This document shows positions 22,501-32,600 of a DNA stretch of 64,000 bases, in pieces. Position numbers and translations under genes: made by a program. The notes beneath the pieces were generated by a model. That model did not search any database. It saw only the letters and a list, made by a program, of their open reading frames with translations, and was not told where the DNA came from. The stretch lies in assembly GCA_963662155.1 (NCBI GenBank), contig OY759266.1, positions 4,710,526-4,774,525 on the forward strand, read 5' to 3'. Origin of the DNA: Lamellibrachia columna. Its lineage: Eukaryota; Annelida; Polychaeta; Sabellida; Siboglinidae. Numbering within the stretch: position 1 is the stretch's first letter; each line of letters opens with the position of its first letter.

Positions 22501-24950
22501 CTTGCTGAAGGATGATGGCAGCTCATAGATGCGGTTCTGCCCTATAGGGTAACATGTGTTGTTTACCTCAGAGTAAGAAGTAGGTTGCTGTATCATCCTA
22601 CATTTTGCTCACACAGATACTCTGTCGTATAAAGCTTTCAAACTCACAATCATCATTAAATTATTTCTTTTCACGTAAATTGCCCCATATCTGCTGGGAT
22701 CACAATTTGCCTTCTGCAACTTTACCACAGCCAAATTCTTGGGAGATTCACGAGTCACAAAATTGTAAAATCTGAGGTAGTTTGTACAGTGAACATGTGA
22801 ACTTAAATAGCATCAGCACTCACCTAAATTAAGCCACTCCAAATTAATGAGTTCACCAAAGTTTTGTGGAAGACTTTCCAGTTGATTCTCATCCAGATTT
22901 GCCTCTCGCAAATTGACCAGATGACCAAAGCTTTGTGGTAGTGACCACAGCCAGTTGCCATTCTGGAAGTTTCTTCGCTCGAGTTCATCGATGACACTGC
23001 CCAAATGGATTCTCTCGAGGTGCTTTAGCTCTCCCATGGTGTCGGGGATGTGGCTGATGAAGTTGCCTCCAAGATCCATCACCTAGAAATTACATCAATG
23101 CTCCTCAGCACATCTATCCAACTGTTTACAACTGGAATTGCAAATCGATTAGAAACTGCTTAACCCCTTTTGTTTTGGTGCACTGCTGAGTTTGGGTCCT
23201 CCGAGGATTTTAGCGCAATAGAAGTGTTTCATATTGTATTGTATATAGGCAGTTGTCCCAAAAGTAGCAGTGTGTGTGTGCGTGCGTGCGTGCATGCGTG
23301 TGTATTTAATTTAATTCTTTGCATATCTTTACCAGGTGTTTTTGTTCAACACAATTATATTATTATATACACAAATGTGGCACAAAAACATTTCACAAAA
23401 CATTGAAATGTAATTATAATGTTTTAAAAGAAACTGTTTAAACTACATATTCAATAATAAAATACAAAACTAGTGAAGTTGTGTTCTGGTTGGTTGACTA
23501 CTTATAGGATCACCAGTTATGCAAATGTTCTCATTAATTAAATAACCCAGCATTTCTACCTTCAACTGGGAGCTACTAGTGCCCAATTTCTCTGGCAGTG
23601 GCGACCCCTTCAGTTTGTTGTCTAGGATTGAGAACTCGGTGAGTTCGGGGAGATCTCCCATCCAATCAGGAAGCTCCTCCAGCAGGTTCTTGTCTAAGTA
23701 CAACTTGCGGAGGCATCGGTGAGCCTTCAGGGAGGGCGGCAGGAGCCGCAGATTGTTTGCCGAGAGGTCCAACTTGAAACAAACACAGACGATATGGAAA
23801 TAATACATACAACGTCGTAAAGTTTATATACCAACTGTATATAACAAATAACTTTTCCAGATCAACTTTCGCATGGCATGAACCTAGTGATCAAGATTCT
23901 TTATTTTAAACAATACAGTAGCATTTTGTCATATATGAACAACATTATACCTGGACAGATTAGTCCTTGAAGAGATCAAGTTCAAGTGTTGTGGTCACTG
24001 GCACAATAGGATGCATCACAAAATGGTAGAGCTTTTTGGGGAGGTAGCTGTTATATAATGAACATGAAAAAAAATCAAGGAGATATTTATGTAGACTTTG
24101 GCTCATCACAATATATTTCAAAATAAATAAAATCATATATTTTGAGTATAAAAACATAGTGACATTGATGAGGTGGCACTTGTTTAATAGAGTGTGAAAA
24201 ACATTGCAGGATGCATGGCAGGGAAAACCTGCTAATTACTTACTTGTCTAAATAAACAACAAACAACTGTTTTGACTGCATAATTACCTCTGTGAGACTG
24301 CACAGCTCAGCAAAACTTTCCGGCAGACTGTCGAGCTTGTTTACATTCAGATTCAGCACCTGCAGATGTTTGAGCCAACCAAAGTTCTTTGGAAGCTGCA
24401 CCAGTCTATTGGTGCCTAGCTCCAGAGTCTCCAAGGAACACAACTGACCAAATGTCTTTGGAAGATGCTTCAATTCATTCTCGTCAGCATACAACTTCTT
24501 CAGCAGCTGTAACTCACCAATGTTCACAGGTAGACTGGCGATATGATTTCCCACAATGTTCAAAATTGTTAAATGTTTCTGCTGCGAGATGGAGTCAGGT
24601 AATGAAACTAAGTCGTTCTCATTCAGATATAACTCCTCGAGATTCTGCAGCTGTCCTATGGAGAGAGGCAGAGATTTGAGCTGGTTGCCAATAAGGGAGA
24701 GTTTTGTCAGTCGCTCAAAGAACAGTCCATTTGGCAACTCGATGAGGTCATTGTAGTCTAGATACAGACTAGCTAACTGTGGCAAACTGGATGCATCACG
24801 CAGAGACGCTGGTAAAGTGGACAGGTCCAGAGACGCCAGATTTAGTGTCAACCCATCAACATCAGTTGGAGACTGGCCGACTTTGACACAAGCCCCATAG
24901 TCTGAGAGTCTCTCCTTCAACTTCCTGATGCGTTCTTCAGCTTCCTCCAT
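16605..24950 (-). CDS. Shoc2-like leucine-rich repeat protein, 8 coding exons
   Basis: Coding exons, all in phase: 24950-24288, 23772-23560, 23082-22824, 22541-22381, 21763-21632, 20953-20795, 17305-17077, 16756-16605; about 655 aa. The ATG at 24950 opens a charged helical start (MEEAEERIRKLKERL). An acceptor-like TTTCTTGCAG just upstream (about 24970) suggests a 5' UTR intron. Residues about 30-476 are roughly 16-18 leucine-rich repeats of the 23-residue LxxLxLxxNxLxxLP type, as in Shoc2 and plant PIRL proteins; every exon join keeps the repeat register. One repeat region (exon 3) carries an insertion. The tail (about 477-655) has no repeats, includes IDYSDDDSELSDTD and MEEEGEEKEEENWDLELEP, and is very acidic. 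There is no signal peptide or membrane segment, so it is probably an intracellular scaffold. I cannot name an orthologue. It is head-to-head with CCDC57. Confidence 0.85.
17405..17535. repeat. 20-bp tandem repeat in LRR intron
   Basis: About six diverged units of AAGTAGTTCAATCAGTTACC lie just upstream (in transcription terms) of the 17305 exon of the LRR gene. Confidence 0.8.
17556..17730 (-). repeat. Dispersed repeat, inverted relative to copy at 20565
   Basis: The stretch shares long blocks with the reverse complement of 20565-20715 (for example CCAGTGGACTCCAGAGCTAA and GAGTACACCCAAAAAC). The two copies lie 3 kb apart in opposite orientations within the LRR gene. On the minus strand both read LVLALESTGDL in one frame or its complement, so they may be ends of an unrecognised mobile element. 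Confidence 0.65.
19484..19523. repeat. (CA)n(TA)n microsatellite
   Basis: A short CACACACA run followed by about 16 TA units, directly abutting the left arm of the foldback element. Confidence 0.95.
19524..20440. mobile_element. Foldback element with about 400-bp inverted arms
   Basis: The left arm (about 19524-19902) and the right arm (about 20037-20440) are diverged reverse complements along their whole length. Examples are CTGTTTACTTTACTCAAAAC against GTTTTGAGTAAAGTAAACAG, ATTTAGACACCTTGTTAGGC against GCCTAACAAGGTGTCTAAAT, and AAACTTTAAGTATTTTAC against GTAAAATACTTAAAGTTT. The spacer is about 130 bp. There is no ORF. It lies in the LRR intron between the 20795 and 17305 exons. I could not settle the termini or target duplication because a (TA)n run abuts the left end. 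Confidence 0.8.
20565..20715 (+). repeat. Dispersed repeat, inverted relative to copy at 17556
   Basis: The second copy of the repeat described at 17556-17730, in opposite orientation. It lies just downstream (lower coordinates) of the LRR exon 20795-20953. Confidence 0.65.
21970..22370. repeat. Dispersed repeat, copy 1 (LRR intron)
   Basis: Shares ordered blocks with 58515-58880: CATTTGTGCAAATGTRTTA, TTTAGTTTTGAYGAAATCATCAG (in part), AATAAATKATYT, ACTATTCACA and GAACCTGRTTTG. The copies lie in introns of two different genes. No coding content, so probably a MITE or SINE-like element. Confidence 0.65.
23095..23250 (+). mobile_element. 3' end of an L2-like LINE, copy 1
   Basis: Similar to 46670-46868 along its length, including TTTACAACTGGAATTGCAAATCGATTA-type text (read in parts), AACCCCTTTTG, TTTTGGTGC and the terminal AGGATTTTAGCGCAATAGAAGT. 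This is a 5'-truncated LINE 3' UTR. Confidence 0.65.
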
Positions 24951-25346
24951 TCTGTGTTACGTCCATACAACCTGCAAGAAATAACACATTTTATAAATCG
25001 ATGCAAACATTCACCACTATGTTTACCTTTTTAAGACTCCCATCTGAAAACTTACATGAATACGAAACTGACTAGTACTTAGCTAGGTACCATTTTAACA
25101 CCATACGAAAGTTCTACTTATCATTTATCAAACCGTATACAGAAGTCTGTACTACATTAGGATAAGCCTGACACAGCTAGCATTGTATAATTCCCCCATT
25201 ACATTATATACATGGTTTATTGATTGCTGAATTTCCTGTGGAAGCTTAAAACTGCTTCACTGTTTGACCAACCACATGCGTCAGTGTTTCTGTAATTATT
25301 AATTTATTATTATTATTATTGTCTGATGACATCTTGTATTTTGGTG

Positions 25347-25350
25347 TGGG

Positions 25351-25393
<43 letters not shown>
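25347..25393. repeat. (GTGC)n microsatellite
   Basis: About eleven GTGC/GTGCG units within the divergent intergenic region. Confidence 0.95.
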
Positions 25394-26164
25394 ACATTTA
25401 TATTGCATTTTACATTAATTTACAATCTTACAACACAGGGAATCAACAGGTTGCCACGGTAGAAATCACATAAATGAGAAAGTGCATAAAAAACACTTTT
25501 AGTTTGCAATATATTACAAGAGATGAAGCTAATATTGTTTAAACAACAATTTAAAACAGCCTCTCTTTAACTTAGAATTTGTCTTAGGCTCTTAGTCTTA
25601 GAGTCAAACATTATGATTATAACTCTGTTGTGGTGGAAGCAGTGGCAGTGCCAGTGGTGCTGAATAAAAGAGAAGTGAATGTAAATATATTCATTGGTTA
25701 GGGAAGTGGTTCAAACAATTGAGCCGTACAGAAACAATGGAAATCTTGATTACGTTTGGTCCACGATACGTTCGATTAGAAACTCATCAAAGCGTGACAA
25801 TGATTCGCAAGCGCTAAATATAGGGGGCTAAATATAGTGCGTGTGTATTATCCAATTATCGCCCAAAGCTGCGCGTTCCCGCTTTTTGTGTTTGTTGCAG
25901 TTTGATTAAACATAAGCATAAACATAAACTAACTGCATTGCAATAGGTGTCATACCTATTGCAACGTCACAATTGTGGCATTTCGTACTGCCAACAAAGA
26001 GACATGCTATGCTATAACGTTACATACAAGTCTCTACATGAATCGAGCATCGATCGCGTTTTTCTTTCTTGGAGACTGGTGCTGAAGACAGGCCAGGTGC
26101 GCAAACATTATTTTTAATTGGCTACAGTTGTAACGATTGATGTAATAGCAAAAAATCTTGAGAA

Positions 26165-26191
26165 TGTATATATATATATATATATATATAG
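26165..26191. repeat. (TA)n microsatellite
   Basis: About 13 TA units in the divergent intergenic region. Confidence 0.95.
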
Positions 26192-26642
26192 TCGTATTTA
26201 AAAGTGCAATTTATAATTCCTATGAGGAAGTGAAGACAAAATCGACACAAGAGCGTTTAACTCCTGTTATCGCCCACTATTGATGGTCTGCTGGCACTAA
26301 AAATACACGATACAGGATAAGACAGCCTGGTAACTCTACTAGTATGCGCTGTAGAGGTAACATTAACCAGGTGCAAGTACTTAAAGTGTGTCTCATCAAC
26401 TGGAGACAGTTTGGAATTGGTTAAAAAATAATGAATTGAAATGCTTTGCCTTGGCTTTGCTTTGGTTTGGCTTTTCTCTAGATTACAAACAGTACAGTAG
26501 TCTGTACACAGTACCCCTGACCATAGTCCTTGTTAAATTGTTTTAAAAACAGCCTGTTTCTTCTTCATGCCACAGTGTCAGTGACAGTGGAAAATATGCC
26601 ACATTCTTACTGGGAATACAGCACAGCACTGGAGTAGAGAGG

Positions 26643-29600
26643 ATGGCCTGTGCCGAGCAACAGAGAGAGTTGCTACCCACAGAGTCTCTCAAAGACTTGG
26701 CTGAGCAGAAAGAGAAGGAATGGAGGGACCTGCAACATCTCAGGTTTGTGAGACGCCTGATGTCATATGAACAGCTAAATTATATTCATTCATGCTGAGC
26801 CAGAGGGTGTTAACCCTTTTGTAAGTAGAACAACAAATGTGTCATCCCTGGTTTGTAAGTAGAGCAACACGTGTCGTTTGGCCATATCCGTGTTGTAAAC
26901 CATTCTACTATTGGCTAAATAGTTGCAGTTTGACCAATAAGTGATATGTCAGGTGGAATGTGTTTGGCATTTGAACTGCGCTAATGTTTACAATACTATA
27001 AACTACCATTAATCATTGCTAACATATCAAATATCTACTTACTTGTTATACTTGGTATACTTGGTTGTATAGTCTCTTTTAGCCAGTGGCTAGATACCTC
27101 AATTTATTCTTGAAGGTGTTCATGGAAGAAGCTGTTACGACTTCTTCAGGAAGTTTGTTCCAGATCGATGACATGATTTGTGAAAAAGTGTTTACGGATC
27201 TCTGTATGGGAGTACGTCTTTCTTAGCCTTTATTATCTTTTCCAATCTACTTTTAAAGTATCGTTTAACTAGTCCTATGCATTGATTTGCCTTAGTTGTA
27301 ATATATTTACGTGGGTGCTTGGTTTTAGGTTAGGCCGTATGGTAATTCCTAGATCTTTTTATTCTCCAACAACTTCTAAAATTTCTCCATATAATGTATA
27401 TGCATAGTTGAGGCTTTGTCTTATTTTGAGAACTACACATTTAGTGGCATTGAAGTTTAATAGCCACTTTTTTGACAAAACTGCAAGTTTGTTAAGATCA
27501 TCTTGGAGAGCTTCACAGTCAGGTAATGTAGAAATATTTGAGTAGAGTTTTGTGTCATCAGCAAACATTTTGGCCGTTGCCTTGACTGAGTCGGGTAAAT
27601 CATAGCTGCGTCAAACTTACGTGCCCAATTACTTCTTGTTTGACTCTTAAAGAGCGTTGAGAATATCTCCACCAAAATGGATCCAGGTCACAGAGCTATC
27701 AAAATGGCCATTGCTAGTGATGGTTATTCTTTGGTAGAAAAAACACATAAACATGCACCGTATTGCAGGTTCTGAAATCTGAATATGATAGATGATTAAG
27801 GGAATTTACATTGAATTGTTAGATATAGGCATAGACACCTCAGAGTCTGACAGTGATCACATTATGACAGACCAGCCAACCCCAGGTATGGGTGGGCGTG
27901 GGTGGCAACCAAAGGCTGTAAGGCCCGGCGACAGCAGTAAATATAGCAAGCCAACCAATGGTAGCATCATAGATATGGTTACTGAAGCATTCTATTCCAC
28001 TTTCATATGCATTACAAGATTCAACAAGATTGCCATCCAAGACAAAGGCCCAGATGACAAGTTGGCAAGGAAGCCATTGGCTTATTGAGAATCCAACATT
28101 TTTAATCTACGTGTAATCTGCCCTCCTGAGATATGTGTAAACTTTGTTTTTAAACATATTCATGCTGCTAGCAGTTACACATTATATATAACACAATCTG
28201 TAGATAATTTGTTCCATTCATTGATTGTCCTCTGTGAGAACAAGTACTTCCTGATATCCAATCTACACTGATCCTTTACTAATGTTACCTCATGTCCTCT
28301 AGTTCTATTATCTTTCCAGAGTGAGAAAAAATATTTCTATAAATATTTTCATACCCATTCAATATTTTAAAAACTTCAAACTTAATCTCCTTGTCTCCAG
28401 GGTTGTTAAACCACATTCTTACATTCGTTCTTCATAACTAAGGTCTCTCAGCTCTGGAATCATTTTATTTGCTCTCCTCTCTATCCTTTCAGATTTAACA
28501 AGATTTAACAAGATTGCCATCTCGAACAAAAAGTTCCAGATGGCAAGTGGACAAGGAAGCCAATGGCTTATCGAGAGTCCAACAATTTTCTCATCTATGT
28601 GTAGCCCGCCCTTATCAGATATCTGTCAATTCTATTTTTAAACATATTCACACTACTAGCATTAACACAATCATTTGGCAGTTTGTTCCATTCATTTATC
28701 ACCCTCTGTGAAAAAGAGTACTTTCTCATGTCCAACCTACACTGCTCCTTAACTAATGCTGCTTTGTGACCTCTGGTTCTACTGCCTTCTTTAAGTTTGA
28801 AGAACATATTCCTATCAACATCCTCATAACCGTTCACTATTTTAAACACTTCTATTTGGTCTCCTCTTAGTCTCCTGGTCTCTAGTGTTGTCAAACCACA
28901 CTGTAATAAGCGACTTTCGTAACTAAGGTCTCTTAATTCTGGAATCATTTTAGTTGCTCTTCGTTGTATTCTTTCTAGCTTGTCTATGTCTTTTTTACGA
29001 TATGGCCTCCATGCTTGAATACGATATTCCAAATGTGGTCTAACTATTGCTTTGTACAGGGGTACAATTAGATGTTTCTCCTTATATGTGATAGTTCTCC
29101 TAATTAGCCCTAGAATTTGATTTCCTTTCGAAGCAGCAATCCCACATTGCTCTGAAAGTTTCATGTCAGCACTAAATGTTACTCCTAAATCCTTTTCTTG
29201 TGTGGTTCTACCTAGTACAGCATCCCCCATTTTATATTCCTTGTCCATATTTCCATGTCCTATGTGTATACATTTACACTTCCCAAAATTTAATAACATT
29301 TGCCATTTTTCTGACCATTTAACTAATTTTTCTAGATAATCCTGTAAACTTTGTTTATCTGTATCATTAGTAACCTTTCTGAATACTTTTGTGTCATCTG
29401 CAAATTTGAGTACTTTGCTAGATGTGTCATCCTCCAAATCATTTATATATATTAAAAACAGTATAGGGCCTAATACTGATCCCTGTGGTACCCCACTCAA
29501 AACAGATTTCCAGTTTGAAATCTCACCATCTACTATTACTCTCTGTCTTCTGTGTGTAAGCCATTTTTCTATCCAGTTGATTACATCATTGCCTATACCA

Positions 29601-32600
29601 TGGGCTTTTAGTTTAAGTAACAATCTTTGATGTGGCACTTTATCGAAAGCTTTCTGAAAATCTAAGTAGACAACATCCACTGGTGACCCGTCATCTACCC
29701 ACTTTGTAATTTCTTCCAAAAAACATAAGAGATTGGTTAGACATGACCTTGCTTTTAGGAATCCATGTTGGGATGTATTTATTAATTTATGTTTTACAAG
29801 GAATTCCACCATGTGGTCTCTAATTAATGTTTCGAGTAATTTACATACAACTGATGTTAAACTCACTGGTCTGTAATTTTCTGGCTTCTTCCTCGATCCC
29901 TTCTTAAATAGCGGCGTAATGTTTGCTTCTTTCCATTCTGAAGGAACTATTCCTTCTTCTAGTGACAAGTTAAAAAAATTTGCAAGTGGTGTACTAATTT
30001 GCTCAACAATTTCCTTAAGCAGTTTTGGTGGTATCCCATCAACTCCAGGTGATTTATTATCTTTCATCTTCTTAATTTTCTTTGCTATCATCTCAGGAGT
30101 TACAAATAACTGCCCTAAATGTTCTGATTTATTGCCCTCAAATTTAGTCAATGGAACTGGAAGTGAGCTGATATCTTCTGTGGTAAAAACTGAACTGAAA
30201 TACTCATTCAGGACCTCTGCCATTTGGAACCCGTCTGAAATTATGTTTTCACTATTGTTTTCCAGTGGTCCGACCTTATCTTGAACTTTCTGTTTACTCC
30301 TTACATAAGCATAGAAACTCTTGCTGTCATTTTTTATATTACCTGCCAATTTTTTTTCAAAGGTTCTTTTAGATTTTCTAATTTCAGTTGTAGCTAGGTT
30401 AAGTGCCTCTTTGTAGTTTGTGTAGTCTTCTACATTTCCAGTGTGTTTATAGACCCTCCACAGCATCTGTTTGTGAGCAATTTTTCTAATAGCTTCTTTT
30501 GACAGGTGTTTTTTCCTGGACCTTTTCCCTTGTTTTCTTAATGGAAAAAATTTCTCAATAATGCCCTCAATCTCATATTTTAAACAAGTCCAGCATTCTG
30601 TTGCTGTCTTGTTCTTCAGCAAGTTATTCCAATCTATATTTGCTAGATATGTTCTCATCACTTTATATTTGCCTTTGTTGAAGTTCCTCCTCCATTGTTT
30701 TTTTATATGTATTCCCTGTTTTTACTTTTATATTAAAATGGATTTGGTTATGGTCACTTGAACCCAAAGGTTCGTGTACTTTAACATTGTCAACTAGTTC
30801 ATTTTGAGAAAACAAAATTAAATCTAACACATTCTCACCTCTGGTTGGTTCCAAGACATGTTGAGTAAGGAAACAATCCTGTGTTAGAAGTAGAAACTGA
30901 TGGTCGTCACCTCCAGCACTCTCTAATGATTCCCACTGTATATGGCCATGGTTAAAATCACCCATTACAACACATTCTCCCTTGCTCACCTCCCTTGTCG
31001 CATTTTGTAATTTTATATCTTCCTCTTGTCCTATGTTAGGACTACGATAAACTACTCCTTTCAAGCGTATAGCTATATCCTCCTTATGACATGGTCTCCA
31101 AGCTTGTAAACAATACTCTAAATGAGGCCTAACTATTGCTTTATGCAGAGGTATAATTAGCTTTTTCTTCTTGTACGTTATATTTCTCCCAATCAACCCA
31201 AGAATTTGACTACCCTTTGAAGCTGCAATACCACACTGCTCTGAAACTTTCATATCAGCACTTATTGTTATTCCTAAGTCCTTTTCCTTTTCAGTAGTAC
31301 CCAGAACAGTATCTCCCATTTTATAGTTTACATCCAAGTTCCCATGTCCTGTATGTAGGCATTTACATTTCCCTAAATTGAACAACATCTGCCATTTCTC
31401 AGGACAGTTCACTAATCTGTCTAGATTGTTTTGTAAATGTTGTTTATCACCATCATTATTAACCCATCTAAACACTTTTGTGTCATTCGGAAATTTCAGT
31501 ACATTGCTTGTTATATTATCATCCAAGTCATTGTATATTAAGAATAATAAAGGTCCTAATACTGATCCTTGTGGTATCCCACTTTAAACTGATTTCCATT
31601 TTGAAACCTCCTCATCTACTACAACATGCTGTCTTCTGTCAGTCAGCCATTGCTCTATCCAGTTGATTACATATGTATATGTTCAATAAAATGCATGTAT
31701 ATAAAAAATTTATAATCAATAATGAATTTCCCTAGAATGTTACCGTCTGCGTTGTGTGCCCCTACAGGGTCCAGTCCCTGGAGGTCGCCCTGCAAGAGAA
31801 GCACTCAGCCTTGAAGGAACAAAGGAGCAAGTTTGACAAGTTGAAGGAAGACTTCAAGTACAACCTGAGACTGCTGGGAGAAAGGGATGCCGAGTTAGCC
31901 CGCTACGATGCCCTGTTTGCAGGTGAACTTTGTGTCAAACATTCTGGCTCAGTGCATGAGTTACTTAGCTGTGCAGAAATGTAATAATCTTAAACTCATT
32001 TTGTGTCGTCTATGTGATGTTCATATTAAATAGTAGAATAAAACTTGTTTTGTTAATCAGGGTGGCTTATCATATCTAAATGTAGCATGGCTCAAATGTT
32101 GACACCCTGTGCATAGCAGGTATCCTTGGGCTTGGGAACAGTAGGTGTCGACATTCAATCTAATTAAGCATTTTGCTACCAATAAAATGAATTTTGATTA
32201 CGTACTGTTTGCACACATGCACAAACATGCAGTTACTGCATGCATAAGGTAGACATAATACATGATGCTGCATTGTCAGATTAGGTTAGAAAGTAACACC
32301 TATTATACTGTATATACCACTAATATTTACGTACACGTATATAAACACGGGCAGATTTGCGGACAAAGGCATCTTCCAAGGAGGCTGAGTTGAGTGAGCT
32401 GAAGATCCAGATGGCAGATCTGCAGACAGCGTTAGCACGGGAGGCAAAGTCACGAGATGAGTTCCAGAGTCATTACGAGCTGAGAGTGAGGCAGAAGCAG
32501 GCAGAGTTGGAGCAGTACAGAAGGTAACTAGGTTTACCTGATGTAGAGGAATAGGTGTTGTACAGGAATAGGTTTTGTAAAGGAATAGGTGTTGTACAGG

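Larger units (their letters stand above)
24951..26642. promoter_or_regulatory. Divergent intergenic region between LRR gene and CCDC57
   Basis: This 1.7-kb region separates two head-to-head start codons, so it should contain both promoters and 5' UTRs. Acceptor-like sites lie just before each ATG (CTTGCAG near 24970 on minus, and CTTCATGCCACAG near 26573 on plus), which suggests each gene has an upstream non-coding exon. The most GC-rich stretch is about 25780-26100. A donor-like CCAG|GTGCGC at about 26096 could end a CCDC57 non-coding exon. It also contains a (GTGC)n run (25347-25393) and a (TA)n run (26165-26191). No TATA box was confidently seen. Confidence 0.4.
28013..31680 (-). mobile_element. 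Older family A LINE, interrupted by a younger copy
   Basis: The two outer pieces belong to one element. 31680-31064 encodes the RT palm (a GIPQGSVLGP-like run, then NVLKFPNDTKVF, an altered FADD where Ala-Asp became Pro-Asn) through LEYCLQAWRPCHKEDIA. 28483-28013 resumes exactly at the next residues (ERIERRANKMIPELRDLSY) and continues through the C-terminus and the 3' UTR tail. The pieces are separated by the 28492-31055 insertion and the duplication TCCTTTCA (28484-28491 and 31056-31063). It is antisense in CCDC57 intron 1. Confidence 0.85.
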
